Source: JAVBMU01 sp031551755
GTDB taxonomy: Bacteria; Actinomycetota; Actinomycetes; Actinomycetales; Cellulomonadaceae
DNA: 31,753 bases
Reading direction: 5' to 3'
NCBI GenBank assembly: GCA_031551755.1
Contig: JAVBNE010000101.1
Location: 1 to 31,753, forward strand
Both the position numbers and the translations under genes were made by a program. The notes under the pieces were generated by a model, which searched no databases, was not told where the DNA came from, and worked only from the letters and a program-made list of their open reading frames with translations. Shown piece after piece: positions 19,279 through 27,810 of the stretch. The first letter of the stretch is position 1. Each line of letters starts with the position of its first letter.

Positions 19279-20477
19279 TTGTGGGCGAGCGCGAGGAGGG
19301 TGTCCGCGGGCACCGCACCGGCGAGCAGGGTGCCGTCGTCGCCGATGTACACCGACAGCAGGGCCGACTCGATCATGCGGCCACCGTCAACCTTGGTGGT
19401 CACGGCGTCATAGATCGAGGCAGCGTCGAAGGGGGACTCGCCGCCGGCCGACTCCTTGCTGGACTGGAACTCCTTGAACAGTTCCTGGCTGCTCTCCGAG
19501 CCAAACATCGGGTGGTCCTTGGCGTCGGTCGCCTCGGGGTCACCGGCGATCATGCCGGCCACGTCGACGTCGTCGACCTCCACCACGGTCTGCCAGCCGG
19601 TGCCGTGGATCTGCACGCCCTCGGGCATGCCCGTGGGGTGCTCGGTGGCCTCCGACTCGTCGGGGAGTGCGACCTCGACGTCCTTGGTGGTAGCGCCCTT
19701 CGGCGCGGTGAACGTGAAGACCGAGTCGTCCGGAGCCTTGAAGGAGACATCCGTGAAGGCGACCTCCATGGCGGGTGCCTTGGAGTCGTCCGTGCTCCAT
19801 ACCTGTGCGCGCAACGGGGTGAACGTCTTGGCGTCGACGGCGATCAGCACACGGTCAATCAGGGAGCCGGAGGTGTTCGGCACCAGGCCGAGTTGGTAGG
19901 CGTCACGGCCCGCGACGGTCGTGGCGCTGCCGACGCTCACATCCGTGGAGGTCTTCGCCATCGTCAACAGCTGCCGGACCGCGACCTCGGGGGTCGGCAG
20001 TTCGGTGCCGTCAGCGGCGGCCTTCTCCGCCGGGTCCATCGCCTTGAACTCGGCCAGGTCCTCGGGGGAGACCGTGTAGTGCACGGCCTCGTTGTCGCTG
20101 CTGGAGTAGGTCCACACCTCGGGACCGTTCGCCACGATCGAGTACTCCGAGAGCGGGCCTTGCAGGGAGGCCCGGGACTTCTCCTCGCCGTCGGTCCACA
20201 TCCGGACGGTCGAGCTGCCGCTGAGCAGGTTGACCGGTGCGGCGCTGCGCATCTCCGGCATCGGGATGTCGGGCAGCCCCAGCCGTGCCGTGTAGACCAC
20301 CGTGCCGGACATCGGTACGGGCTCGGCATCGGCGACCTTGATCAGCAGCTGCTCAGGGGTCAGCGGGTCCAGGTCGGAGGAGGCGGACGCGAAGAGCGAC
20401 GGCCCCGCGAAGGCGGCGGCAACAACGGCGGCGACCCCTACGGGCGCCATCCAACGAACACGGTTGGTCAGTTCCAT
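19275..20477 (-). CDS. LolA/DUF2092-like secreted protein
   Basis: I choose the ATG at 20477, so that the protein begins MELTNRVRWMAP followed by a hydrophobic signal sequence (VGVAAVVAAAFAGPSLFASA); a GTG at 20495 would add six residues. The mature part (about 370 residues) shows repeated beta-strand patterns such as TVRMWTDGEEKSRASLQGPL, VWTYSSSDNEAVHY and GRDAYQLGLVP, which fit the half-open barrel of LolA/RseB-like and DUF2092 proteins that bind lipids or acyl chains. No lipobox cysteine is visible. It is outside the membrane or anchored by an uncleaved helix. It is coupled to the ABC exporter genes and diverges from the two-component genes, so it may deliver a ligand or sense envelope state. 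Confidence 0.8.
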   Translation of the reverse strand: MELTNRVRWMAPVGVAAVVAAAFAGPSLFASASSDLDPLTPEQLLIKVADAEPVPMSGTVVYTARLGLPDIPMPEMRSAAPVNLLSGSSTVRMWTDGEEKSRASLQGPLSEYSIVANGPEVWTYSSSDNEAVHYTVSPEDLAEFKAMDPAEKAAADGTELPTPEVAVRQLLTMAKTSTDVSVGSATTVAGRDAYQLGLVPNTSGSLIDRVLIAVDAKTFTPLRAQVWSTDDSKAPAMEVAFTDVSFKAPDDSVFTFTAPKGATTKDVEVALPDESEATEHPTGMPEGVQIHGTGWQTVVEVDDVDVAGMIAGDPEATDAKDHPMFGSESSQELFKEFQSSKESAGGESPFDAASIYDAVTTKVDGGRMIESALLSVYIGDDGTLLAGAVPADTLLALAHK

Positions 20478-20500
20478 GGGCCCACCGTGACACACCCCAC

Positions 20501-20517
20501 CTGAGACGACGCTGAGA
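20501..20517. promoter_or_regulatory. Tandem hexamer in the divergent promoter, candidate response-regulator site
   Basis: CTGAGA at 20501-20506 is repeated at 20512-20517, an 11-bp period (TCTCAG twice on the other strand). It lies in the 94-bp gap between the LolA-like gene and the response-regulator gene. OmpR/PhoB-family regulators bind as head-to-tail dimers to direct repeats with about this spacing, so it is a good candidate site for the adjacent regulator. Confidence 0.5.
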
Positions 20518-20571
20518 GAGCGGCCCGGCGGCGAGGAGGGTGCCGGGCGTCGGCCACGGCATGATGGCGGT

Positions 20572-21348
20572 ATGCGGCTGTTGGTGGTCGAGGATGAGCG
20601 GACGGTGGCCCGCGCCCTGCGTCGCGGGCTGATCGCGGAGGGATTCGCCGTCGACGTCGCCCATACGGGTCCCGCAGGGTTGGAGCTGGCGGCGACCGGG
20701 GAGTTCGACGCGATCCTGCTGGACCTGATGCTGCCCGGAATGAACGGTTACGACGTCGTCCAGGCGCTGCGAAAGTGCTCCGTCTGGTCCCCCGTGCTGG
20801 TGGTCTCCGCGAAGGACGGCGAGTACGACATCGCCGATGCCCTCGACATGGGTGCCGACGACTACCTGACCAAACCCTTCTCCTTCGTCGAATTGTTGGC
20901 CCGGGTGCGAGCCCTGGTGCGGCGTGGGGTCCGGGAGCGGCCAGCCGTGCTGAGCGTCGGCGAGCTGGCGCTCGACCCCTCGGCGCGGACCGTGGCGCGG
21001 GCCGGGGAGCCGGTGGCGACGACGGCCCGGGAGTTCGCGCTCCTGGAGTACTTCATGCGCCGGCCGGGGGAAGTGTTGTCCAAGGGGGAGCTCCGCGATC
21101 ACGTCTGGGACGCCGTCGGTGACGACCTGAATGTGGTCGAGGTCTACGTCGGTTACCTCCGCCGCAAACTCGGCCCCGGGGTGATCGAGACCGTGCGGGG
21201 CGCGGGGTATCGGCTGGTCGGCGGGCCGAACCCGGCTGACGGTGGCGCGCCCGCCGCGGCCACCGGGCGAACTGGGGCGGACGCATCCGAGCGGCGTCCT
21301 GCCCCGGGTGGCGACCCAGCCGCAGGCGCCGATGGCGGTCCCGTATGA
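20572..21348 (+). CDS. OmpR/PhoB-family response regulator
   Basis: The 258-residue protein has a receiver domain (1-115) with the acidic pocket E7-D8, phospho-acceptor D51 (in ILLDLMLPGMNG) and K101 (in YLTKPF). A winged-helix DNA-binding domain follows (about 126-222), ending in VIETVRGAGYRLVG. The last 35 residues are a Gly/Ala/Pro tail of low complexity. It is translationally coupled (ATGA) to the histidine kinase gene that follows and diverges from the LolA-ABC operon, which it probably controls together with its own gene. Confidence 0.94.
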   Translation: MRLLVVEDERTVARALRRGLIAEGFAVDVAHTGPAGLELAATGEFDAILLDLMLPGMNGYDVVQALRKCSVWSPVLVVSAKDGEYDIADALDMGADDYLTKPFSFVELLARVRALVRRGVRERPAVLSVGELALDPSARTVARAGEPVATTAREFALLEYFMRRPGEVLSKGELRDHVWDAVGDDLNVVEVYVGYLRRKLGPGVIETVRGAGYRLVGGPNPADGGAPAAATGRTGADASERRPAPGGDPAAGADGGPV

Positions 21349-22763
21349 CTTCCCTGCGCGCCCGCCTCACGTTGTTGTCCTCGGTCCTGGTGGCTGTCGC
21401 GCTGGTGATCGGGGCGTTCGCGCTCTCCGCGGTGCTCTCCGCCAGCCGGGTCAGTGCCCTTGATGAGGTGGCCAAGATGCGGGTGAGCAGTGTCGCGGCG
21501 CTCGCGGACAGCGACCGGGTGCCGGATGTGTTGCCGGTGACGGAGCCGGGGGAGGTGGCCCAGCTGCTCGCGGCCGACGGTTCCGTCCTGGCCACGTCGG
21601 CGAATGCCAGCCGGACGCTGCCCATCATCCCCCCGGTCGAGTTGCGGCGGTTGCTGGCCGGGGCGGATGGCACGAGCGTCGTCGTGCGCAGTACCGAGCG
21701 CGGTGCCTATGAGGGGGAGTCCCGGGTCGCGCTGGAACGGACGACCTATGCGGGTGGGCCGGCCGTGGCTGTCGCAGCCGTGCCCATGCGGGAGGTGCAG
21801 GGGGTAGTGCGCGCGTTGCGCTGGTCGCTCGTCGGGGTGGTGCCGGTGCTGACGGCACTCTTCGCGGTGGTGATCTGGCTGGTGATCGGCTGGGCGTTGC
21901 GGCCGGTGGAGGCGTTGCGGCGCGGCGCGGCGGCCGTCGCCGAAACCGGTGGCCCGGGACTGTTGCCCGTGCCCCGGCAGGGGTCGGAGATCACCGCCTT
22001 AGCCCGCACACTCAACGAGATGCTGGACCGGTTGCAGAAGTCGGCGGGGCGTCAGCGGGCCTTCGTGGCCGACGCCGCCCACGAGTTGCGGTCACCGATC
22101 GCAGGGTTGCGGGCAACAGTCGATGTCGCCCGGGCACATCCGCAGACCTACACCGTGCCGGAGTTGGCGGCGGAGGCCGATGGGGAGGTGGCACGCCTCC
22201 AGGGGCTGGTCGACGACCTGTTGGTGCTGGCCCGGGTCGGTGCGGTGCCGCCCGTGCGCGAGACGGTCGACCTGGCGGCCGTGGTGGCCTCGGCGGTGGC
22301 GGGGGCGGTGGTGCGGCCGGGGGTGGAGGTGGTGGTGGGCGAGCGGGACGAGTCCAGAGTGGTCCAGGGTGCCCCGGCGACGCTCGATACGGCCACGATG
22401 GGTGGCTCTGTGGTCCCCGGATCAGTGGCCGCCGTCGGCGACCCGGCTGCTTTGGTCCGGGTGGTGCGCAATCTGATCGACAACGCCGTGCGGCACACCC
22501 GTTCCACGGTGGAGGTGACCGTAGCGCCGGGCCGCATCACCGTGGACGACGACGGTCCGGGGATCGCTGCGGATGACCGTGAGCGGGTCTTCGAGCGATT
22601 CACCCGCCTGGACGAGTCGCGCGGACGCGACGGGCAACCCGGCGGCACCGGGCTGGGCCTCGCCATCGCCCGGGAAACTGCTCGCGACGGCGGTGGGGAC
22701 GTGGTGCTTGGTGAGTCGCCGGCGGGTGGGTTGCGGGCGACGGTGACCCTGCCGCGGGGGTAG
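21345..22763 (+). CDS. Sensor histidine kinase
   Basis: The 472-residue membrane kinase has helix 1 (about 9-32), an extracytoplasmic sensor region of about 125 residues and helix 2 (about 161-183). These lead into a HAMP linker (184-236), an H-box with phospho-accepting H246 (FVADAAHELRSPIAG), an N-box with N380 (RNLIDNAVRHT), a G1 box DDDGPGI (401-407) and a G2 box GGTGLGLA (433-440). A Val/Gly-rich insertion of about 30 residues (325-360) lies before the N-box. It should sense an envelope signal and phosphorylate the regulator encoded just upstream. Confidence 0.94.
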   Translation: MTSLRARLTLLSSVLVAVALVIGAFALSAVLSASRVSALDEVAKMRVSSVAALADSDRVPDVLPVTEPGEVAQLLAADGSVLATSANASRTLPIIPPVELRRLLAGADGTSVVVRSTERGAYEGESRVALERTTYAGGPAVAVAAVPMREVQGVVRALRWSLVGVVPVLTALFAVVIWLVIGWALRPVEALRRGAAAVAETGGPGLLPVPRQGSEITALARTLNEMLDRLQKSAGRQRAFVADAAHELRSPIAGLRATVDVARAHPQTYTVPELAAEADGEVARLQGLVDDLLVLARVGAVPPVRETVDLAAVVASAVAGAVVRPGVEVVVGERDESRVVQGAPATLDTATMGGSVVPGSVAAVGDPAALVRVVRNLIDNAVRHTRSTVEVTVAPGRITVDDDGPGIAADDRERVFERFTRLDESRGRDGQPGGTGLGLAIARETARDGGGDVVLGESPAGGLRATVTLPRG

Positions 22764-22850
22764 GGCTTCGGGGCAGGAGGACTGGCGGTTCAAGTGGTGG
22801 GCTTGCTCGAGCCATTTGGCGCCGTCCAACCGCGGGATCCGGTTTAGCGC

Positions 22851-22873
22851 TCGGCTTGCCGTGGGCAAGCCGA
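22851..22873 (+). terminator. Terminator hairpin after the two-component operon
   Basis: TCGGCTTGCC-GTG-GGCAAGCCGA is a perfect 10-bp stem with a 3-base loop, 88 bases after the kinase stop, followed by a modest T-rich stretch (ATCGGTTTATT). It is the best intrinsic-terminator candidate in the window and marks the end of the regulator-kinase transcript. Confidence 0.65.
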
Positions 22874-22976
22874 ATCGGTTTATTAGCGATCAATCGCCTG
22901 TTCGTCGGATCGGGTTTGGCCGGTTTTGTGGGTGCTGCTAGGTTGGGCGGGTCTGGTTCGATGGCGATCGTGACGG

Positions 22977-23496
22977 GTGACGACGACGGCTGAGGCGCCG
23001 GTGGTCGACCGGGCGATGGTGGCCCGGCTCGTGCGCGATGCGCAGGGTCAGGGTTTGAGCGTGGACGGTGAGGATGGTCTGCTCGCGCAGCTGACGAAGC
23101 CGGTGTTGGAGTCCGCGCTCGAAGGTGAGCTCACCGCTCACCTGGGGTATGAGAAGCACGAGCGGACCGAGGGCGCCGCGGGCGACAACGCCCGTAACGG
23201 AACCCGGTCCAAGACGGTCCTGACCAAGGGTGGCCCGGTCGAGATCGACGTTCCGCGGGACCGGGCGGGGACCTTCGAGCCCGCGGTCGTGCGTAAACGG
23301 CAACGGCGCCTGGGAGCGATCGAGGATGTGGTGCTGTCGCTGTCGGCACGTGGGATGACGCACGGGGACATCAGCGCCCACCTGGCGGATGTCTACGGGT
23401 CCGGGTGTCCAAGACGACGATCACCACGATCACCGACAAGGTCCTCGACGGGATGGCCGAGTGGCAGTCACGGCCGCTGGACCCGGTGTATCCGGT
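22977..23496 (+). mobile_element. Truncated IS256-family transposase
   Basis: From the GTG at 22977 the frame encodes the N-terminal part of an IS256 transposase: KPVLESALEGELTAHLGYEK, ARNGTRSKTV, VPRDRAGTFEP and LSLSARGMTHGDISAHLADV. Near 23400 the frame breaks. A neighbouring frame continues the family sequence with VSKTTITTITDKVLDGMAEW and RPLDPVYPV. The match stops at about 23496, just before the catalytic core, so over half the enzyme is missing. The element is therefore dead, both frameshifted and deleted. The bases before 22977 (from about 22915) probably hold its left end, but I could not define terminal repeats. Confidence 0.85.
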
Positions 23497-23862
23497 CCCG
23501 GAGAGGTCGAAGATCAGTTGAGAGCTGCAGCGACACACGCGACCGGCGCCTTTGGGTAGAGCCAACCCGAGACTGGTGATTTCTGGGATGGCGGGGCTTA
23601 CGGGCAGGCCTGGGGTGGTTTGGGGAACTTGGTTGGCTCGCTTGCGGTGATCGGTCCAGGGACCGTTCTGGCGGCGACTTTTGCCCCTGATTCAGCGGTG
23701 GGTCAGTGGGCCGCAGATCGTAACGATGCCGTGGTTGGCGCGGCCGGTTCCTTGATCGGGTTGACTACGCCGCTGCGCAGGCTGGTGGTGATGGTTGGCA
23801 TCAGTGGAAAGAAGACGGTGTGGCCACCGCCACCACCAGCGTGCTTCAGCCTGCTGACCGGC
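23497..23862 (+). pseudogene. Frameshifted remnant of a probable type VII substrate or polymorphic toxin
   Basis: Directly after the transposase match, three plus-strand frames carry consecutive protein-like pieces. They read PGEVEDQLRAAATHATGAFG (23497-23556, then stop), then ETGDFWDGGAYGQAWGGLGN...NDAVVGAAGSLIG (about 23560-23760), then VDYAAAQAGGDGWHQWKEDG (about 23760-23862). The style (a helical start, then a Gly/Ala hydrophobic segment, then a DxxA...W.QWKEDG tail) is that of N-terminal or linker regions of actinobacterial type VII secreted toxins. Two frameshifts and the loss of its start at the transposase junction make it non-functional. It sits at the end of the type VII operon, convergent with eccC, where substrates are often encoded. 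The family call is inference. Confidence 0.45.
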
Positions 23863-26800
23863 CTACTTGGTCCTGGGTGCGAGGGTTTGTGCTGTTTGGA
23901 GGATGAACGGTTTGGTGCCGCGGCGGTGGTAGCGGCCTCTGCCGGGTGGTTGTTGTTCGGGGTAGGTGCGGCCGATGATTTGGCCTTCGGCACGGTCGCC
24001 ATTCATGAGGAGGACAGCGGCGCCGGTGTCGCGGATGGTTTGGAGGACTGGGGTGTAGAGGGCGCGCCCCGATCCGGCGACGGGTCGGGTGATGACGAGG
24101 TGGAGGTCGAGGTCGCGTGCGCCTGGTAGGTGAGGGAGGAGGGGGGCGAGGGGGTCGAGCCCGCCTGCGGCGAGGATGTCGTGGTCATCGACCAGGACCA
24201 CGATCCGTGGGGCGCGTTTGCGGGTGTCGGGGTCCATGGTGGGGCGTTGTTCGAGTTGGGTGGTGATGGAGTTGATGGTCCCGCGGGCATGGGCCAGGGT
24301 GCGGGCGTTTGCTGCCCAGGTCTCTTGGGGCAGGATGGGGGCGACGTGGCCGCGGGTGTCCAGAAGGGCGATGGCAAGTTCGTCTTCGTCGTAGCGGGCG
24401 GCGAGACCCTTCGCGATGGTGCGCAGGAGGGTGGATTTCCCGGCTTTGGAGTCGCCGAGGACGATGAGGTGTTGGTCGGTGTCGAGCAGGTCCCAGTATT
24501 CGCTGTCCATGGTGTCTTGGCGGATGCCGAGGGGGACCGCGTCGGGAGCCTCGAACTCGTCGGGGAGCATGGCGGGGTCTAGGTGGGTGGGTAGGAGCCG
24601 GATGGGTGCGGCCGATGGCCCATCCCACGAGGCTGCCACCTGCTCAGCGAGGGCGTCGAGTTCGGTTCCGATCTCTTGGTCATCGACGAGGTCGAGGGTG
24701 GGGAGTGCGACCTGGGCGAGGAGCTTGTCACCGGTCAGGGCCTGGCCGGGGCTCTTAGGTGTGAGGGTGGCGGCGAGTTTGCGGTCGATAATTGATTCGC
24801 TTGGCTCTCCGAGTCGGAGTTCGATGCGGGTGCCGAACAGGGTTTGATGGGCCATTTTGAGTTCGTTCCACCGGGTCATGGCGGTAATGATGTGGATCCC
24901 GTGACCTGGCCCGCGGGTGATCAGGTCGACTACGAGCTGTTCCAGGTCGGTGAAGTCCGCGCGGAGGTGCCCGTACCCGTCGATGAGGACGATGACATCG
25001 GCGGCCGGTAGTTCGGGGATGTGGCCTTCGGCGTGTAACGCCCGTAGGTGGGTCATGGACTCGACGCCATGGTCTTGAAATGCCCGTTCGCGGGTCTTGA
25101 GCATCCCTGTCAACTCCTCAACCAGCCTGGTCAGGTGCCCGGTATCGCTTCGTCCTGCGACCCCGCCGACATGCGGGAACCCATCGATGCGCGCGAGCCC
25201 ACCGCCTGCCAGGTCCATCCCGTAGACCGCGACCTGGCGCGGCGTGTGTGTCAGTGCCACAGACGTGGCGATGGTGCGCAGGAGCGTGGTGCGCCCAGAG
25301 CCTGGGGCTCCGATGATGGCGATGTGCCCGCCGGCCCGGGCCAGTTCGAGGGTCCAGGGGTTCTGGGTCTGGGAGGCGGGGTCGTCGACGACGCCGATAG
25401 GTATGTGCAGTGGGGTGACGGTGGCCGGGTCGGGGTTGATGATGTGTCCGAGCGCGAGCCGTGTGGGTAGGGGTGGGAGCCAGACGGGCCGGACGCCGCG
25501 GTCGGGTTCGCGCAGACGGGTGACGGCTTCTGTGACCAGGGACGGGCCGGTGTCGATCCGGGTCAGGCGCGGCGCTGTGCCTTGCGTAGTGTTCCCAGCT
25601 CGGGCCGCGTCGGCTGCGGCGGCGATGTGGTTGTAGGCGGGCAGCAGGATCGGCCGGGGGCGTTGGCTGGCACTGGTGGTGGGGGCGGTGAGGATGGGTC
25701 CGGAGACGTATCCGGCGCGGAACCGGGTGTAGAGCGTGGTGTCGACTTTGAGGTAGCCGTATCCGGGTGTGGAAGGGAGTGCGAAGGCGTCGCGGGTGCC
25801 GAGGACGGTTTGGGATTCGGCTTCAGAGAAGGTGCGGAGGCCGAGGCGGTACGACAGGTAGGTGTCTAGGCCTTTGAGTTTGCCGCCCTCGATGCGCTGG
25901 CTGGACAGGAGGAGGTGGACGCCGATGGAGCGCCCGATGCGGCCGATCTGGAGGAACAGGTCGATGAAGTCGGGCTCGGCGGTCAGCAGTTCGCCGAATT
26001 CGTCGATGATGACGAACAGGTGCGGCAACGGCGTGAGGTCGGCGCCCTCAGAATAGAGCTGACGGTAGTGGGTGATGTTGACCGAGTCCGCGTCTTTGAG
26101 GAGCTTTTGACGGCGCACGACTTCGCCTTGGATCGAGGCCCGCGCCCGTACGGTGAGTTGGGGGTCGTCGGCGAGGTTGTCGATCAGCCCTGCCAGGTGC
26201 GGCAACGACTCGAACGGGCTGAACGCTGCGCCGCCCTTGTAGTCGACCAGGATCATCGCCAGGTCCTCGGGCGCGTGCGACAACGCGAGGGACAGGATGA
26301 GGGTGCGGAGCATCTCGGACTTGCCGGAGCCGGTCGCCCCAACACAGATCCCGTGGGGTCCCGCGCCACCTTGCGCTGACTCCTTTAGGTCCAGGAGGAT
26401 CGGTGCGCCGAGGTCATCGACCGCGAACGCCACTCGCAAGAACTCCTCCGGGCTGCGCGGACGCCATAGGCCCGGGCCGACGGCCTCGATCCCCGCGAAC
26501 CCGAGCAACTGTTCGACCCCGAGGGCCGGTCCCGCTTCTTCACCGGCCACGCTGACGGCGGTCATGGTCAGGCGAAGGGGCGCGAGCTGACGGGCGACCG
26601 CTTCGAGAAGCCCCGGGCTCACGGTGTCTGGGGTGAACGCCTGAGTGGCGGCACCGAGCGAGCCGGGCTTCGTGGTGACCTGTGCCCCACCGTCGTCCTG
26701 GTTGAGGGTGATGCGCAGGTCGACGTCGTCGGGTTCGTGAGCTGCGTCGGCGAGGAGGTGGATGACGGTGATGCCCAGCCCTGCAAGGTTAGCTCCCGGT

Positions 26801-27810
26801 GGGAGGGGGAAGCTCGTGGCGTGGCCTCCGTGGTCGTCGACCAGGATCACCAGGCGCGCGAGCCCGGTGCTTGGGGTATCTGTGAGCCCGGGGCGCCGGG
26901 TGGCGGCTGATGTGAGCCTGCTTGTCACTTCGCTGCTGAGTACGGACATGAGTTCGGGCAGGGTGGGGGCGATACGCCGGGCTGGGACGGGTCCGTCGAA
27001 CAGGCGGGTGTCGTGCGTGTGCGGGAGCAGGTCGAGGCCTTGCCAGTCGGTGAGGGCCTGTGGCGGAACGGCGGCGGCGATCAGTAGATCGTCGGGGCTG
27101 TGGGAGGTGGCGAGCTGAAGCAGGAGTGCACGGAGGGTGGCCGTGGCGGCCTGGCGGTCGCCGATCACGGTGACGGTGTGGGCGCCCGACAAGTCGATGA
27201 CGGCGGGGAAGTCTTCAAGGTGGCTGTGCTGGGCGACCATGCGAAGGGCGTCAGATTCCAGGGCCTGGTCATAGGGTTCGAGAGGCGGCGCGGGCTCTAG
27301 GAGCAGGTCGAACCATGCGACCTTTCCGGTTCCGACGCGGGCGTGGAGGTGGTCGGTGTCGGTGGGGCGTCGGTCCCACACTCGCGCGGGATCGGTCGCG
27401 ATCCCGGGCAGGGACGACGGCGCCGGGTGAGCATTCTGGGCATCGGTGCGGGCTTGGCCGGTGCGGGTCGTCAGGTTAGTGCGGGTGCGTTCGAGGTAGT
27501 CGAGGTACGCCTCGCGCCGGGCCTGGTTTTGCTTGCGGTGCTGCGCACGCGAAGAGATGGCGACGGCGACTCCGACGATGACCGCGACGAGGAATACAAC
27601 GCCGGCCACGACGAGGAACAGCGGCTGGCCGTTGCGCAGGACGACCATCATCACCATCGAACTCATAGCCCCGACCACGGGCAGCAGGAACTGGATCGGG
27701 GTCTTGCCGGTCTCTGGAGTGATCGGTGGCGGGGTTGCGAGCGTGACCGGTTCCGGGCGGGTCAGTGGGGGCGTGGAGCGGGGCGGGCGGTGCAGGAGCC
27801 GGTGGGTCAT
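23863..27810 (-). CDS. eccC: EccC, FtsK/SpoIIIE-type ATPase of the type VII secretion system
   Basis: The 1315-residue protein has two membrane helices (about 38-57 and 64-85) followed by three FtsK/SpoIIIE domains. Domain 1 is canonical: Walker A GATGSGKS (491-498) and Walker B FVIIDEFGEL with D603-E604. Domain 2 has GAPGSGRT (834-841), where arginine replaces the P-loop lysine, and DGYG (944) lacks the Walker B glutamate. Domain 3 has a normal GDSKAGKS (1119-1126) but VLVDD in Walker B, with aspartate for glutamate. It is the motor that recruits and drives WXG100-type substrates through the membrane. The start overlaps the MinD-like gene's stop (ATGA, 27807-27810) and has AAGGAA upstream. 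Confidence 0.95.
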   Translation of the reverse strand: MTHRLLHRPPRSTPPLTRPEPVTLATPPPITPETGKTPIQFLLPVVGAMSSMVMMVVLRNGQPLFLVVAGVVFLVAVIVGVAVAISSRAQHRKQNQARREAYLDYLERTRTNLTTRTGQARTDAQNAHPAPSSLPGIATDPARVWDRRPTDTDHLHARVGTGKVAWFDLLLEPAPPLEPYDQALESDALRMVAQHSHLEDFPAVIDLSGAHTVTVIGDRQAATATLRALLLQLATSHSPDDLLIAAAVPPQALTDWQGLDLLPHTHDTRLFDGPVPARRIAPTLPELMSVLSSEVTSRLTSAATRRPGLTDTPSTGLARLVILVDDHGGHATSFPLPPGANLAGLGITVIHLLADAAHEPDDVDLRITLNQDDGGAQVTTKPGSLGAATQAFTPDTVSPGLLEAVARQLAPLRLTMTAVSVAGEEAGPALGVEQLLGFAGIEAVGPGLWRPRSPEEFLRVAFAVDDLGAPILLDLKESAQGGAGPHGICVGATGSGKSEMLRTLILSLALSHAPEDLAMILVDYKGGAAFSPFESLPHLAGLIDNLADDPQLTVRARASIQGEVVRRQKLLKDADSVNITHYRQLYSEGADLTPLPHLFVIIDEFGELLTAEPDFIDLFLQIGRIGRSIGVHLLLSSQRIEGGKLKGLDTYLSYRLGLRTFSEAESQTVLGTRDAFALPSTPGYGYLKVDTTLYTRFRAGYVSGPILTAPTTSASQRPRPILLPAYNHIAAAADAARAGNTTQGTAPRLTRIDTGPSLVTEAVTRLREPDRGVRPVWLPPLPTRLALGHIINPDPATVTPLHIPIGVVDDPASQTQNPWTLELARAGGHIAIIGAPGSGRTTLLRTIATSVALTHTPRQVAVYGMDLAGGGLARIDGFPHVGGVAGRSDTGHLTRLVEELTGMLKTRERAFQDHGVESMTHLRALHAEGHIPELPAADVIVLIDGYGHLRADFTDLEQLVVDLITRGPGHGIHIITAMTRWNELKMAHQTLFGTRIELRLGEPSESIIDRKLAATLTPKSPGQALTGDKLLAQVALPTLDLVDDQEIGTELDALAEQVAASWDGPSAAPIRLLPTHLDPAMLPDEFEAPDAVPLGIRQDTMDSEYWDLLDTDQHLIVLGDSKAGKSTLLRTIAKGLAARYDEDELAIALLDTRGHVAPILPQETWAANARTLAHARGTINSITTQLEQRPTMDPDTRKRAPRIVVLVDDHDILAAGGLDPLAPLLPHLPGARDLDLHLVITRPVAGSGRALYTPVLQTIRDTGAAVLLMNGDRAEGQIIGRTYPEQQPPGRGRYHRRGTKPFILQTAQTLAPRTK

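Noticed and set aside
19236..20504. Plus-strand frame (422 codons) opposite the LolA-like gene
   Set aside because: The opposite strand has a signal peptide, family-like sequence and overlap with the ABC ATPase gene.
23620..24129. Plus-strand frame of 169 codons running into the end of eccC
   Set aside because: Only its first part (to about 23760) is protein-like, as part of the toxin remnant; the rest is the antisense of eccC.
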